Shown piece after piece: positions 1 to 6,179 of a stretch of DNA of 6,952 bases (position 1 is the first letter of the stretch; each line of letters starts with the position of its first letter). The DNA is from an uncultured Ideonella sp. (GTDB lineage: Bacteria; Pseudomonadota; Gammaproteobacteria; Burkholderiales; Burkholderiaceae), in assembly GCA_946479475.1 (NCBI GenBank), contig CAMLGG010000271.1, forward strand, positions 1-6,952, in the 5' to 3' direction. The notes beneath the pieces are model-generated. The model searched no databases. It worked only from the letters and a program-made list of their open reading frames with translations, and was not told where the DNA came from. The translations under genes were made by a program, and so were the position numbers.

Positions 1-732
1 GACACGGCCTTCACCACACTCGCCAACCAGCTCGGTTACTCGAGCGGCGACGCCCTGGTCGAAGCCCTGCCCGCCTCCGCGCTGGCGAGCATCCTCACCT
101 ACCACGTGTTGCCTTCCGAGCAGAAGGCCGCCGACCTCGCGACCGGCCCGGTCGACACCGTCGACGTCTTCGAGGGAGCGCCGGCGACGCTGGCGGTGCA
201 GGTCGACAGTGGGGTCTCGCTGACCGATGCCGACCTGACGACTGCGCACGTCACGACCGCCGACGTCCCGGCGAGCAACGGCGTGATCCATGTGGTGGAC
301 AAGGTCCTGATTCCGCCAGGCGTCCTGAACGTGGTGCAGATGGCGCAGGCCAACCCGGCGTTCACCTCCCTGGTCGACGCGCTGGTGAGCGTCGACCTGC
401 AGGGCACGCTGTCCGGCACCGGCCCGTTCGCGGTCTTCGCGCCGCCGAACGAAGCCTTCGACGAGATCGCCTCGGTGGTGGCCACGCTCACGCCGGAGCA
501 GCTCACGACGGTGCTGCTGTACCACGTCGTGCCGGGCCAGGTCCTGGCAGCGGACATCCCTTTCGGCACCCCCATCGACACGCTCGCCGGCCAGGCCTTC
601 ACCATCAACGCTGGCACGCCGCCGACCATCACCGACACCACAGGCACCCCGGCCTCCGTGATCGCCACCGACGTGCGCGCCAGCAACGGCGTGATCCACG
701 TGGTCGACAAGGTGCTGCTGCCGGCGCTGTAG
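1..732 (+). CDS. Fasciclin (FAS1) domain protein, 5'-truncated
   Basis: The reading frame is open from base 1 and ends at TAG 730-732, so 243 C-terminal residues are visible and the N-terminus lies outside the window. Two FAS1 domains are present. The first is incomplete: it begins inside the H1 box (DTAF), has the conserved TYHV around residues 37-40, and ends with the H2 box SNGVIHVVDKVL at about 92-103. The second runs from about residue 110 to the end, with FAPPNEAF (145-152), LLYHVVPG (about 171-178) and a second SNGVIHVVDKVL at about 228-239. FAS1 proteins of bacteria are normally exported and act in adhesion or at the envelope; the signal peptide would be upstream and cannot be checked. 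The chain stops four residues after the last H2 box, with no anchor or further domain. The family call is firm; the specific role is unknown. Confidence 0.93.
   Translation, partial: DTAFTTLANQLGYSSGDALVEALPASALASILTYHVLPSEQKAADLATGPVDTVDVFEGAPATLAVQVDSGVSLTDADLTTAHVTTADVPASNGVIHVVDKVLIPPGVLNVVQMAQANPAFTSLVDALVSVDLQGTLSGTGPFAVFAPPNEAFDEIASVVATLTPEQLTTVLLYHVVPGQVLAADIPFGTPIDTLAGQAFTINAGTPPTITDTTGTPASVIATDVRASNGVIHVVDKVLLPAL
274..717 (+). repeat. Direct repeat of FAS1 H2-box coding DNA (274-309 and 682-717)
   Basis: Two 36-base segments, 274-309 and 682-717, differ at only three positions, all silent. Both encode SNGVIHVVDKVL. They mark the ends of the two tandem FAS1 domains. The rest of the two domains is clearly more diverged, so the repeat reflects either strong constraint on this box or local gene conversion between domains. 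Confidence 0.85.
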
Positions 733-794
733 GGGCTGGCGGCCGATGTGCCGGACGCAATGCCGCGCCAACGAATCCGGCGAGCGGGGACCAC

Positions 795-822
795 CTCCAT
801 CGTTGAGGCAGCTCAACTGGAG
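795..822 (+). terminator. Possible stem-loop after the fasciclin gene
   Basis: GTTGAG (802-807) pairs with CTCAAC (812-817) around a GCAG loop. An outer CTCC (795-798) pairs with GGAG (819-822) across a small internal bulge. It lies 63 bases past the fasciclin stop and about 50 bases before the next gene. No T-tract follows, so an intrinsic terminator is only a possibility. It could equally be a 5' leader structure for the membrane protein gene. Confidence 0.25.
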
Positions 823-873
823 CGGGTCCACCGCCCCTAGGATTCTTGCTTGCAGTGGCCGCGGAGAGTCGCA

Positions 874-1242
874 GTGAGCACTGAAGCCAGGACCGTCGCC
901 CCCTCGCAGAGGGATGCCGCCGTGAAGGTCGAGACCACCGGCTGGGGCCTGTTCTTCATCTGGGTCGGCATCTGCTTCCTGGCCGACCTGGGTTGGGCCG
1001 TGTTCTTCATCGGAACCGGCGTGCTGATGCTCGGCCTGCAGGCAGTGCGGCGCTACGTGGGCCTCAGGCTGGACAGCTTCGGTCTCGTGCTGGGCATCTG
1101 CCTTGTCGTCGCAGGCGTGATCCACGCAGCAGGCGTGCAACTCGACAAGGTGGCGCTGCCAGGCTGGCTCCTGCCCGGCGCCTTCGTCGCCGTCGGCGCC
1201 GCCTTGTTGATCTCGGCCTGGAAGCGCAAGCCGAGGCCCTGA
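874..1242 (+). CDS. Small integral membrane protein, four predicted TM helices
   Basis: The product is 122 residues from GTG 874. This start is chosen because GGAGAG (863-868) sits five bases upstream. A TTG at 850 and a GTG at 922 are alternative in-frame starts; the latter has a GAGGGA-like site. The first 20 or so residues are polar. Hydrophobic segments follow at about 24-37, 40-56, 69-87 and 97-115, with RRY (59-61) after the second and a basic tail (KRKPRP) at the end. The paired helices around a short LADLGW turn recall the small LiaF-N/DUF5668-type membrane modules, but that is a visual resemblance only. No catalytic motif is visible. It is on the same strand as the fasciclin gene, 141 bp away, and may be a separate transcript. 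Being a real gene is likely; its function is unknown. Confidence 0.72.
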   Translation: MSTEARTVAPSQRDAAVKVETTGWGLFFIWVGICFLADLGWAVFFIGTGVLMLGLQAVRRYVGLRLDSFGLVLGICLVVAGVIHAAGVQLDKVALPGWLLPGAFVAVGAALLISAWKRKPRP

Positions 1243-1334
1243 ACCGGATTGCGCACGCTTGTCGGATGCCGGGACCGGCTCCAGGCGCATTGCCCGGCAA
1301 CCGCGTGCTCGCACCAGCATCGCGATTGCCCTGT

Positions 1335-2246
1335 TCAGGTCGCTCGCCTGGGTCCGAATCGAAGCGCGATCAGTTGCGAGCCGAGCCCGCTTCCCACGAA
1401 GACCGCGCGCCGGTTGCAGGCAAGTTGCCGGAGCCAATCGAAGGTTCCGCCATCCGCGAGCGGCAGCTCCTCGCGGCCAGGGTCGCTCACCCAGATCCGG
1501 TAACGCAGCCCGCCCGAGTAGTAGGGATGTTCCAGTCGACGGTGCTCGGCATCGAGCAGACGGGCCAGGTGGTCGCCAAGGCGGTGCCGCTCAGCGGCCG
1601 AAAGGATCTCCACCCGGCGCCTGCCCAGGGCGTAGCCATCCTGTTCGAGCCGGTCGAAGGCCCCGAGAAGCGTACGCACATGCAGGGCGAGCGTGTCGAT
1701 GGTGAAGGCGTGGTCCTTGCGCTCGACGCCTGCGCTGGCGAGCGCGAACAACCTGAAATGCGGCGCGTACCCGGCTTGCTTGGGGACCGGCTGTGCGCGA
1801 ACGACGCGATGGCTCGTTGCGAGGTGAACATCCGTCCTCGGACTCGCCTGCAACTGCCGGGCGCACTCGAGCGCGAGGACGTTCGTCGGGTCGGACACGA
1901 CTTCGCCCGACCTCAGCGCCGACAGCACGCGGTTCTGATCCGTCAGGCCGACGACGGAGCAGGTCCCCAAGGGTGCGACCGGCGAGATCTCGATCGCCTC
2001 GAAGCAGTTGGCTGCTGCCAGCAAGTGGCCGTCGATCGCCAGCATCGCACGCTGGTCGACCGGCGCCCGTGCGCAGAAAGGGTCGCGCCGATACTGGGCG
2101 ACGAGGTCCTTCGCGTTGCGCGCCGCGGCGCGCGCGTGCATCACTTCGAGCAGAAGCGACTGGAGCTGCGAGCCGGTGAGTCCTTCCGCCAGCCGGTCGA
2201 ATGTCGGCGCGCCGACGGTGTCGACGACCCAAGCGCGATGTGCCAT
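1335..2246 (-). CDS. Uncharacterised protein with HisRS/HisZ-like (class II synthetase-type) features
   Basis: The product is 303 residues, from ATG (complement of 2244-2246) to TGA (complement of 1335-1337). I do not recognise a named family. The sequence looks genuinely coding: balanced composition, a conserved-looking block SPVAPLGTCSVVGLTDQN (88-105), and VVSDPTNVLALECA (116-129). Several stretches match, in order, landmarks of the histidyl-tRNA synthetase/HisZ fold: PHFRLFALASAG (162-173) where motif 2 would be, YYSGGLRYRIWV (242-253) resembling the YYTG...F/E strand, and ADGGTFDWLRQLA (264-276) followed by FVGSGLGSQLIAL (283-295) resembling the GGRYD and G-x-G-x-x motif 3 region. Classical HisRS signatures and any anticodon-binding domain are absent, so aminoacylation is not implied. 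No strong Shine-Dalgarno precedes the start. It lies downstream of the 68-residue gene on the same strand and converges with the membrane protein gene. Confidence 0.7.
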   Translation of the reverse strand: MAHRAWVVDTVGAPTFDRLAEGLTGSQLQSLLLEVMHARAAARNAKDLVAQYRRDPFCARAPVDQRAMLAIDGHLLAAANCFEAIEISPVAPLGTCSVVGLTDQNRVLSALRSGEVVSDPTNVLALECARQLQASPRTDVHLATSHRVVRAQPVPKQAGYAPHFRLFALASAGVERKDHAFTIDTLALHVRTLLGAFDRLEQDGYALGRRRVEILSAAERHRLGDHLARLLDAEHRRLEHPYYSGGLRYRIWVSDPGREELPLADGGTFDWLRQLACNRRAVFVGSGLGSQLIALRFGPRRAT

Positions 2247-2338
2247 CGCAAAAATGGTACCTGCCCGCCGCCCGCGGCACTTCCATCCTCGCCGCGGCGC
2301 TCAGGCCGCCCGCCCTGAAGCGGCCGGGCGAACAACCG

Positions 2339-2366
2339 ACTTCACGCCGGAGGGTGCGCGTGAAGT
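2339..2366. repeat. Perfect 9-bp inverted repeat between two minus-strand genes
   Basis: ACTTCACGC (2339-2347) and GCGTGAAGT (2358-2366) are exact complements around a 10-base loop. It sits in the 179-bp gap between the 68-residue gene and the 303-residue gene, both read on the minus strand. On that strand the stem is followed by a short GTTGTT stretch, not a proper T-tract. It could be a weak terminator for the upstream gene or an operator for the downstream one. It is the least GC-rich and most symmetric of three hairpins in this gap. Confidence 0.5.
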
Positions 2367-2382
2367 TGGACCGGCCCGACCA

Positions 2383-2424
2383 GCCTGCTTCGCAGGCGAT
2401 CGAAGTCGCCGGCACCCGCGCCGG
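2383..2424. repeat. Two short GC-rich hairpins in tandem
   Basis: GCCTGC (2383-2388) pairs with GCAGGC (2392-2397) around a TTC loop. CCGGC (2409-2413) pairs with GCCGG (2420-2424) around six bases. Both lie directly past the stop of the minus-strand 68-residue gene. Neither has a T-tract on either strand. In DNA this GC-rich short hairpins arise easily by chance; the tandem placement with the 2339-2366 repeat is the reason to list them. Confidence 0.3.
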
Positions 2425-2425
2425 T

Positions 2426-2632
2426 TCACGCCTGCTGCAGCCAGGCGGGATGGCGCGAGAGATCGGCGTCGATGTTCATCGCGAGGCTGGCGCGCTCCAG
2501 CGCTCGCCACAGCCCTTGCGGCATCGCGAGGATGCCCTCGGGCGACTTCGCGTGCGCGATCCAGGCGGAGATGGCGCCATGCTCCGAAGGCGTCAGCAGA
2601 TCGAGGTGCAGCATCTCGTCTATCGTCTTCAT
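2426..2632 (-). CDS. Small hypothetical protein, 68 residues
   Basis: The frame runs from ATG (complement of 2630-2632) to TGA at 2426-2428. A G-rich stretch (GGGGGGA) lies about six bases upstream of the start and can serve as ribosome binding site. The protein is a soluble, mostly helical chain: MKTIDEMLHLDLLTPSEH at the start, then AISAWIAHAKSPEGILAMP (20-38), then a second helix WRALERASLAMNIDADL (42-58), and a short WLQQA tail. It has no cysteine, no membrane segment and no catalytic motif. Its composition (acidic, with Ile, Met and Asn codons) is much more protein-like than the Arg/Ala/Gly-rich alternatives in the other five frames, which is why I take it as the real gene of this stretch. 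I do not recognise a family. Spacing to its neighbours (179 and 254 bp) suggests its own transcript. Confidence 0.62.
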   Translation of the reverse strand: MKTIDEMLHLDLLTPSEHGAISAWIAHAKSPEGILAMPQGLWRALERASLAMNIDADLSRHPAWLQQA

Positions 2633-2686
2633 GGCTCGTCCCCCCGAGGTGTGCGATTGGAGTGCCGCGCGTGATGCGAGGCGTCA

Positions 2687-2715
2687 TGCAGACGCCGGCG
2701 ATGCCGGCCTCTGCA
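2687..2715. repeat. Long GC-rich hairpin, 12-bp stem with one mismatch
   Basis: TGCAGA (2687-2692) pairs with TCTGCA (2710-2715), and GCCGGC (2694-2699) pairs with GCCGGC (2703-2708), with a single C.C mismatch between the two helices and a GAT loop. An overlapping alternative stem, GGCGTC (2680-2685) with GACGCC (2691-2696), would compete with it. It lies in the 254-bp gap between the end of the M20 gene and the start of the 68-residue gene, both on the minus strand. No T-tract follows on either strand. I see no gene in 2633-2886; this structure is its main content. It may be a Rho-assisted terminator, a REP-like element or an RNA-end stabiliser for the M20 transcript. Confidence 0.55.
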
Positions 2716-2886
2716 GCCGCGTGATCACCGATGCGGTGCACAGGCGCGGCGGACCCCAGTATGCAGTGCCGCGGCAGACCCGCCGATGCCGAGGGCGATG
2801 CAGGCCCGCGATCGCGCGCATGCAGCCCAGATGCGGCCGCCGTGCGCCGCTTCAAGGGTGCCCGCCCGGCGCGGCGATCGCGCTGA

Positions 2887-4065
2887 TCAGCGGAGGAAGC
2901 GCTCGGCCAGCAGCACCCAGTAGGCGCTGCCCACCCCGATGTTGTCGTCGTTGAAGTCGTAGCCCGGGTTGTGGACCATGCAGCCGCCTTCGCCCGCGCC
3001 CTGGCCGGTGCCGTTGCCGATCAGCAGGTAGCTGCCCGGCACGCGCTCGAGCATGAAGGCGAAATCCTCGCTGCCGGTCAGGGGCGGCCCCTGCAGCGTG
3101 ACCTTGTCCTGGCCGACGAGTTCGAGCGCCACTTCGCGTGCGAACGCGGTCTCCTGCGGCGTGTTGACCAGCACCGCATAACCCGGCCTCCAATCGATCT
3201 GCGCTCGGACGCCGAAGCTCTCGGCTTGCGCCGCGACCAGCGTTCGGATCCGCCGCTCGATCGTCGCGCGCACTTCGCGATCCAGCGCGCGCACGCTGAG
3301 CTCCAGCGTGGCCGACGAAGGGATGACGTTGTTCGCCTGCCCGGCATGCAGGGCGCCGACCGTCACCACCGCGGCCTGCAAGGGGTCGATGTTGCGCGAG
3401 ACGACGGTCTGCAATGCCATCACGATGCCGGCCGCGGCGACGACCGGGTCGGCCGCCTTGTGCGGCATGGCGCCGTGGCCGCCGAAGCCGGTCAGGGCGA
3501 TGGTGGCGTAGTCGGACGAGGCCATCGCAGCGCCCTCGCGCAGCACCAGGTGGCCCTGGGCGATGCCGGGCATGTTGTGCATGGCGAAGATCGCATCGCA
3601 AGGGAAGCGCTCGAACAGCCCGTCCTCGATCATGCGCAGCGCGCCGCCGCCGCCTTCCTCGGCCGGCTGGAAGACGAGGTGCAGCGTGCCTTCGAACGAG
3701 CCCTTGTCGGCCAGGTGACGCGCCGCGGCCAGCAGCATGGCCGTGTGGCCGTCGTGCCCGCAGGCGTGCATCACCCCGGCGTGCACGCTGGCCCACCCTG
3801 CGCCGCTGGCCTCGACGATGGGCAGGGCGTCCATGTCGGCGCGCAGGCCCAGCCGCCGGCGGCCCCGGCCGCGCACCAGCGTGCCCACGACCCCGGTGCC
3901 GCCGATGCCGCGCTCGACCGCGTAGCCCCAGCCCTCCAGCTTGTCGGCCACCAGCGCGGCGGTGCGGTGCTCCTCGAAGGCCAGCTCGGGGTGGCGATGG
4001 ATGTCGCGGCGCAGGCTGATGAACTCGCCGGCACGGGCTTGAAGCGCATCGAGCAGGTAGGTCAT
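2887..4065 (-). CDS. M20 family metallo-amidohydrolase (hippurate hydrolase/N-acyl-amino-acid amidohydrolase type)
   Basis: The product is 392 residues, the usual length for the family. Members hydrolyse amide bonds of N-acyl amino acids or related compounds in the cytoplasm using a di-metal centre. Visible landmarks are HRHPEL (23-28), LGLRADMDALPI (72-83), HACGHDGHT (100-108) with metal ligands C102 and H104, FQPAEEG (132-138) with the catalytic glutamate pair E136/E137, AMHNMPG (161-167) with H163, the dimerisation-domain motif GFGGHGAMPHKAADP (193-207), GSEDFAFML (331-339), and HNPGYDFND (365-373) with H365. All expected ligands are present, so it should be active. It has no signal peptide. 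The ATG at 4063-4065 starts 7 bp after the Bug gene stop with only a weak GTGAG-like site, so it is probably co-transcribed and translationally linked with that gene. The substrate cannot be read from sequence; hippurate, N-acetyl amino acids and indole-acetyl amino acids are all possible. The stop codon lies inside the 12-bp palindrome CGCTGATCAGCG (2881-2892). Confidence 0.95.
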   Translation of the reverse strand: MTYLLDALQARAGEFISLRRDIHRHPELAFEEHRTAALVADKLEGWGYAVERGIGGTGVVGTLVRGRGRRRLGLRADMDALPIVEASGAGWASVHAGVMHACGHDGHTAMLLAAARHLADKGSFEGTLHLVFQPAEEGGGGALRMIEDGLFERFPCDAIFAMHNMPGIAQGHLVLREGAAMASSDYATIALTGFGGHGAMPHKAADPVVAAAGIVMALQTVVSRNIDPLQAAVVTVGALHAGQANNVIPSSATLELSVRALDREVRATIERRIRTLVAAQAESFGVRAQIDWRPGYAVLVNTPQETAFAREVALELVGQDKVTLQGPPLTGSEDFAFMLERVPGSYLLIGNGTGQGAGEGGCMVHNPGYDFNDDNIGVGSAYWVLLAERFLR

Positions 4066-4072
4066 GGCAAGC

Positions 4073-5059
4073 TCACTGCGGCTGCAGGTTGATCTGCCGC
4101 GCGATCGCGCGATAGCGCGTCGTCTCGGTCTCGAAGAACTTCGCCGACTCCGCCAGCGTCATGGGCGGCGAAGGCAGCTGGGTCTGCGCCGCCAGCTGGG
4201 CGCGCACCGCGGGATCCTGCAGCGCCTTGCCTATCGCCGCATGCAGGCGGACCACCACCTCCTCCGGCGTGTTCCTAGGCACCATGTAGCCGGTCCAGAT
4301 CTTGTACGAGAAGTTCTTCAGCGCCTGGCTCTCGCTGGCGGCCGGCACGTTCTTCAGCAGCTCGGAGCGCTGCGCGCCGAGCTGCCCGATCACCTTGATC
4401 CGCCCCTGCTCGGCCAGCGCGCCCATCGCGGCGCTGTAGACGAGCACGGCGAAGTCCACCTGGCCGCCGCCCAGGTCCTGCAGCAGCGGCGCGTTGCCCT
4501 TGTAGGGCACGTGCGAAAGCCTGACGCCGGTGGTCGCCTGCACGTTCTCGAGGATCAGGTGGTAGAGCGAGCCGACGCCCACGCTGCCGTACGTCAGCGG
4601 CGCATCGCCCGACTTGCGCGCGAGCGCGATCAGCTCGTCGATGCTGTTGACCGGCAGGTCCTTGCGGGTCACGAAGACCATCACCGCGTCGGCCACCGGA
4701 TGCACCAGCCGGAAGTCCTCCGTCCTGAGCCTGACGGCGGCATTCGCCAGCGGCGCGAGGATCACCTCGTTGGGCGAGCCCTGGAAGACGTAGTAGCCAT
4801 CGGCGGGTGCTGCCAGCACCTTCTGCGCGGCCAGCGCGCCGCTGACGCCGCCCAGGTTCTCGACCAGCACCTGCTGGCCCAGCTCCTTGCCCAGCGGGTT
4901 GAAGAAGATGCGGGCGATGGCGTCCGACGGCCCACCGGCCGGATAGGGGACCATGAGGTTGACCGGCTTGGAGGGATAGCCCTCGGCCAGCGCGAGGCCG
5001 GCGCCGAGCGCCAGGCCGGCGGAAAGCAGCACGGTGCGCAGGAACTGGGATACGGACAT
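4073..5059 (-). CDS. Bug/TctC-family periplasmic solute-binding protein
   Basis: The product is 328 residues from ATG (complement of 5057-5059). This start is preferred over an in-frame ATG 24 codons upstream because GAGGAG lies five bases before it and because it opens directly on a signal peptide: MSVSQFLRTV then a hydrophobic Leu/Ala/Gly stretch, with likely cleavage after ALA at residue 25 (mature start EGYPSKPV). Bug receptors bind carboxylates and other small polar compounds in the periplasm. Typical family features are YPSKPVNLMVPYPAGGPSDA (28-47), IAR (48-50), AAQKVLAAPADGYY (77-90), LTYGSVGVGSLYHL (155-168), HVPYKGNAPLLQDLGGGQVD (183-202) and PRNTPEEVVVRLHAA (261-275). No cysteine follows the signal, so it is not a lipoprotein. 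It is the first gene of a probable operon with the M20 hydrolase and is divergent from the LysR gene. No TctA/TctB permease is in the window. The ligand is unknown; the context suggests an acyl or amide compound related to the hydrolase substrate. Confidence 0.94.
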   Translation of the reverse strand: MSVSQFLRTVLLSAGLALGAGLALAEGYPSKPVNLMVPYPAGGPSDAIARIFFNPLGKELGQQVLVENLGGVSGALAAQKVLAAPADGYYVFQGSPNEVILAPLANAAVRLRTEDFRLVHPVADAVMVFVTRKDLPVNSIDELIALARKSGDAPLTYGSVGVGSLYHLILENVQATTGVRLSHVPYKGNAPLLQDLGGGQVDFAVLVYSAAMGALAEQGRIKVIGQLGAQRSELLKNVPAASESQALKNFSYKIWTGYMVPRNTPEEVVVRLHAAIGKALQDPAVRAQLAAQTQLPSPPMTLAESAKFFETETTRYRAIARQINLQPQ

Positions 5060-5187
5060 GGGGACTCCTCGATGGTGGCGGCAGCAGCTGAGAGAGTCCC
5101 AATGTTGGGTTGCGGCGGGGTGCATGTCCAATGCATTGTTCGTTCCGATAGCATGAGTCCGAAGCTCACTTCTGCCGGAGGCGGCCC
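5060..5187. promoter_or_regulatory. Divergent control region between Bug-M20 and lysR
   Basis: This 128-bp stretch separates the two divergent starts and is visibly less GC-rich in its centre. It contains CCAATGTTGG (5099-5108, inverted repeat with a 2-base centre) and CAATGCATTG (5129-5138, a perfect 10-bp palindrome). Both share CCAATG, spaced 29 bases apart (5099 and 5128), close to three helical turns. An overlapping repeat TGCAT-N5-ATGCA occupies 5121-5135. These are plausible binding sites for the LysR product. I see no clean sigma-70 promoter; the best weak candidate for lysR is TAGCAT at 5149-5154 with TGTCCA (5125-5130) 18 bases upstream. No textbook T-N11-A box with good dyad symmetry was found. 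Confidence 0.55.
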
Positions 5188-6141
5188 TTGACCCTCGTCC
5201 AGCTTCGCCACCTGGTCTCGCTGTCGCAGACCGGGTCCTTCAGCCGGTCCGCCGCCGCGCTGTTCATCACCCAGCCGGCGCTCAGCCGCAGCATCCGCGC
5301 CCTCGAGGCCGAGCTCGGGCAGCCCCTGTTCGACCGGATAGGCCGCCGCAGCGAGCTCACGCCGTTCGGGCGCGACGCGGTCGAGCGGGCGAGCGAGATC
5401 CTGCTGGCGACCGAAGACCTGCGCGACCGCGGCCGCCCGGGCCGGGCCGACGAGGTCGGCCTGCTGCGGATCGGCATGGGCTCGGGGCCGGGCGCGATGC
5501 TGATGACGCCGCTGCTGCTGAAGGTGGCGCGGGAGCATCCCCGCCTTCGAGTCGAGATAGCGCGCGCAGGCACGGACCTGCTGGTGCAGGCCCTGCGCGA
5601 TCGCTCGCTCGATGCACTGGTGGTGGACGCACGCTCGATGCGGCCCGCGCCCGACCTGCACACCCGCTACCTGCACGAGATGCGCGGCAGCTTCCTGGTG
5701 CGCCCGGGCCATCCTCTCGCGCGGCGCCGCGCCCCCTCCTTCGAGGACGTGCTGCGCTACCCCGTCGCCTCCACGCCGCTGTCGGACGAGGTCGCGCGGA
5801 TCCTGCTCGAGCGATACGGGCCGGCTGCCCATCCGGGCCAGTTCGTCAGCCTGCGCTGCGAGGAGATCCCGAGCCTCGTCGAGGTCGCGCGCCACAGCGA
5901 CACCGTCCTGCTGGCGATCAGGGCGGCCGCGCCGGACCTGGTCGAGCTGAAGCTGCAGCCCGCGCTGGAGGCCACCGCGCGCTTCGGGCTCGTGACGCTG
6001 AAGGGGCGCACGGCGCCGCCCGGCCTGGGCCTCGTCGGCGCGCTCATGTCGCAGTGCCTGCTCGATCCGCCTCGACGGACCAAGGTGCGGGCAGGCGGAT
6101 CCAGCCACTCCGCCGCGGTCACGCCGTCGCCTCGGGCTTGA
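5188..6141 (+). CDS. LysR-type transcriptional regulator
   Basis: The product is 317 residues from TTG 5188. The unusual start is well supported: GGAGG at 5177-5181 lies six bases upstream and the first residues, MTLVQLRHLVSLSQTGSFSR, are the canonical beginning of the LysR winged helix. The DNA-binding domain occupies about 1-62, with the helix-turn-helix around 18-37 (SFSRSAAALFITQPALSRSI) followed by LEAELGQPLFDR and LTPFGRDA. The effector domain begins near 90 (VGLLRIGMGSGPG) and includes the usual VRPGHPLA (171-178). The last 20 or so residues are Ser/Arg/Pro-rich and look disordered. Proteins of this family are cytoplasmic tetramers that usually activate a divergent target in response to a small molecule and repress themselves. 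Its likely target is the Bug-M20 pair; the effector is probably the ligand or product of that pathway. It is unlikely to be a CbbR acting on the downstream gap unit, though that cannot be excluded from position alone. Confidence 0.95.
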   Translation: MTLVQLRHLVSLSQTGSFSRSAAALFITQPALSRSIRALEAELGQPLFDRIGRRSELTPFGRDAVERASEILLATEDLRDRGRPGRADEVGLLRIGMGSGPGAMLMTPLLLKVAREHPRLRVEIARAGTDLLVQALRDRSLDALVVDARSMRPAPDLHTRYLHEMRGSFLVRPGHPLARRRAPSFEDVLRYPVASTPLSDEVARILLERYGPAAHPGQFVSLRCEEIPSLVEVARHSDTVLLAIRAAAPDLVELKLQPALEATARFGLVTLKGRTAPPGLGLVGALMSQCLLDPPRRTKVRAGGSSHSAAVTPSPRA

Positions 6142-6179
6142 AGTCGTGGGTGGTCTCACCGCCTTCGGCAAGCGAAGAT

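Noticed and set aside
1290..1300. TTGCC-C-GGCAA inverted repeat in the convergent gap at 1243-1334 as a bidirectional terminator
   Set aside because: The loop is too short for a stable hairpin of this size and no T-tract lies on either side; expected by chance in GC-rich DNA.
993..2318. A 441-codon plus-strand open frame across the membrane protein and the 303-residue gene
   Set aside because: It crosses two convergent genes and a non-coding gap, and the part over the membrane protein is Arg-rich frame noise. The minus-strand 303-residue frame has much better protein character.
2301..2855. A 184-codon minus-strand open frame overlapping the 68-residue gene
   Set aside because: Low-complexity Arg/Ala/Ser/Gly composition, and it spans the hairpin-rich non-coding DNA on both sides of the better-supported small gene.
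2971..4092. A 373-codon open frame on the plus strand opposite the M20 gene
   Set aside because: It is the antisense shadow of a clear M20 hydrolase, with His/Gln/Val/Ala-rich composition and no recognisable domain.
4064..5191. A 375-codon open frame on the plus strand opposite the Bug gene
   Set aside because: It is the antisense shadow of a clear Bug-family gene; Arg/Gln/His/Leu-rich and without motifs.
6151..6165. GGTG/CACC stem just after lysR as a terminator
   Set aside because: Only four base pairs and no T-tract; too weak to support.
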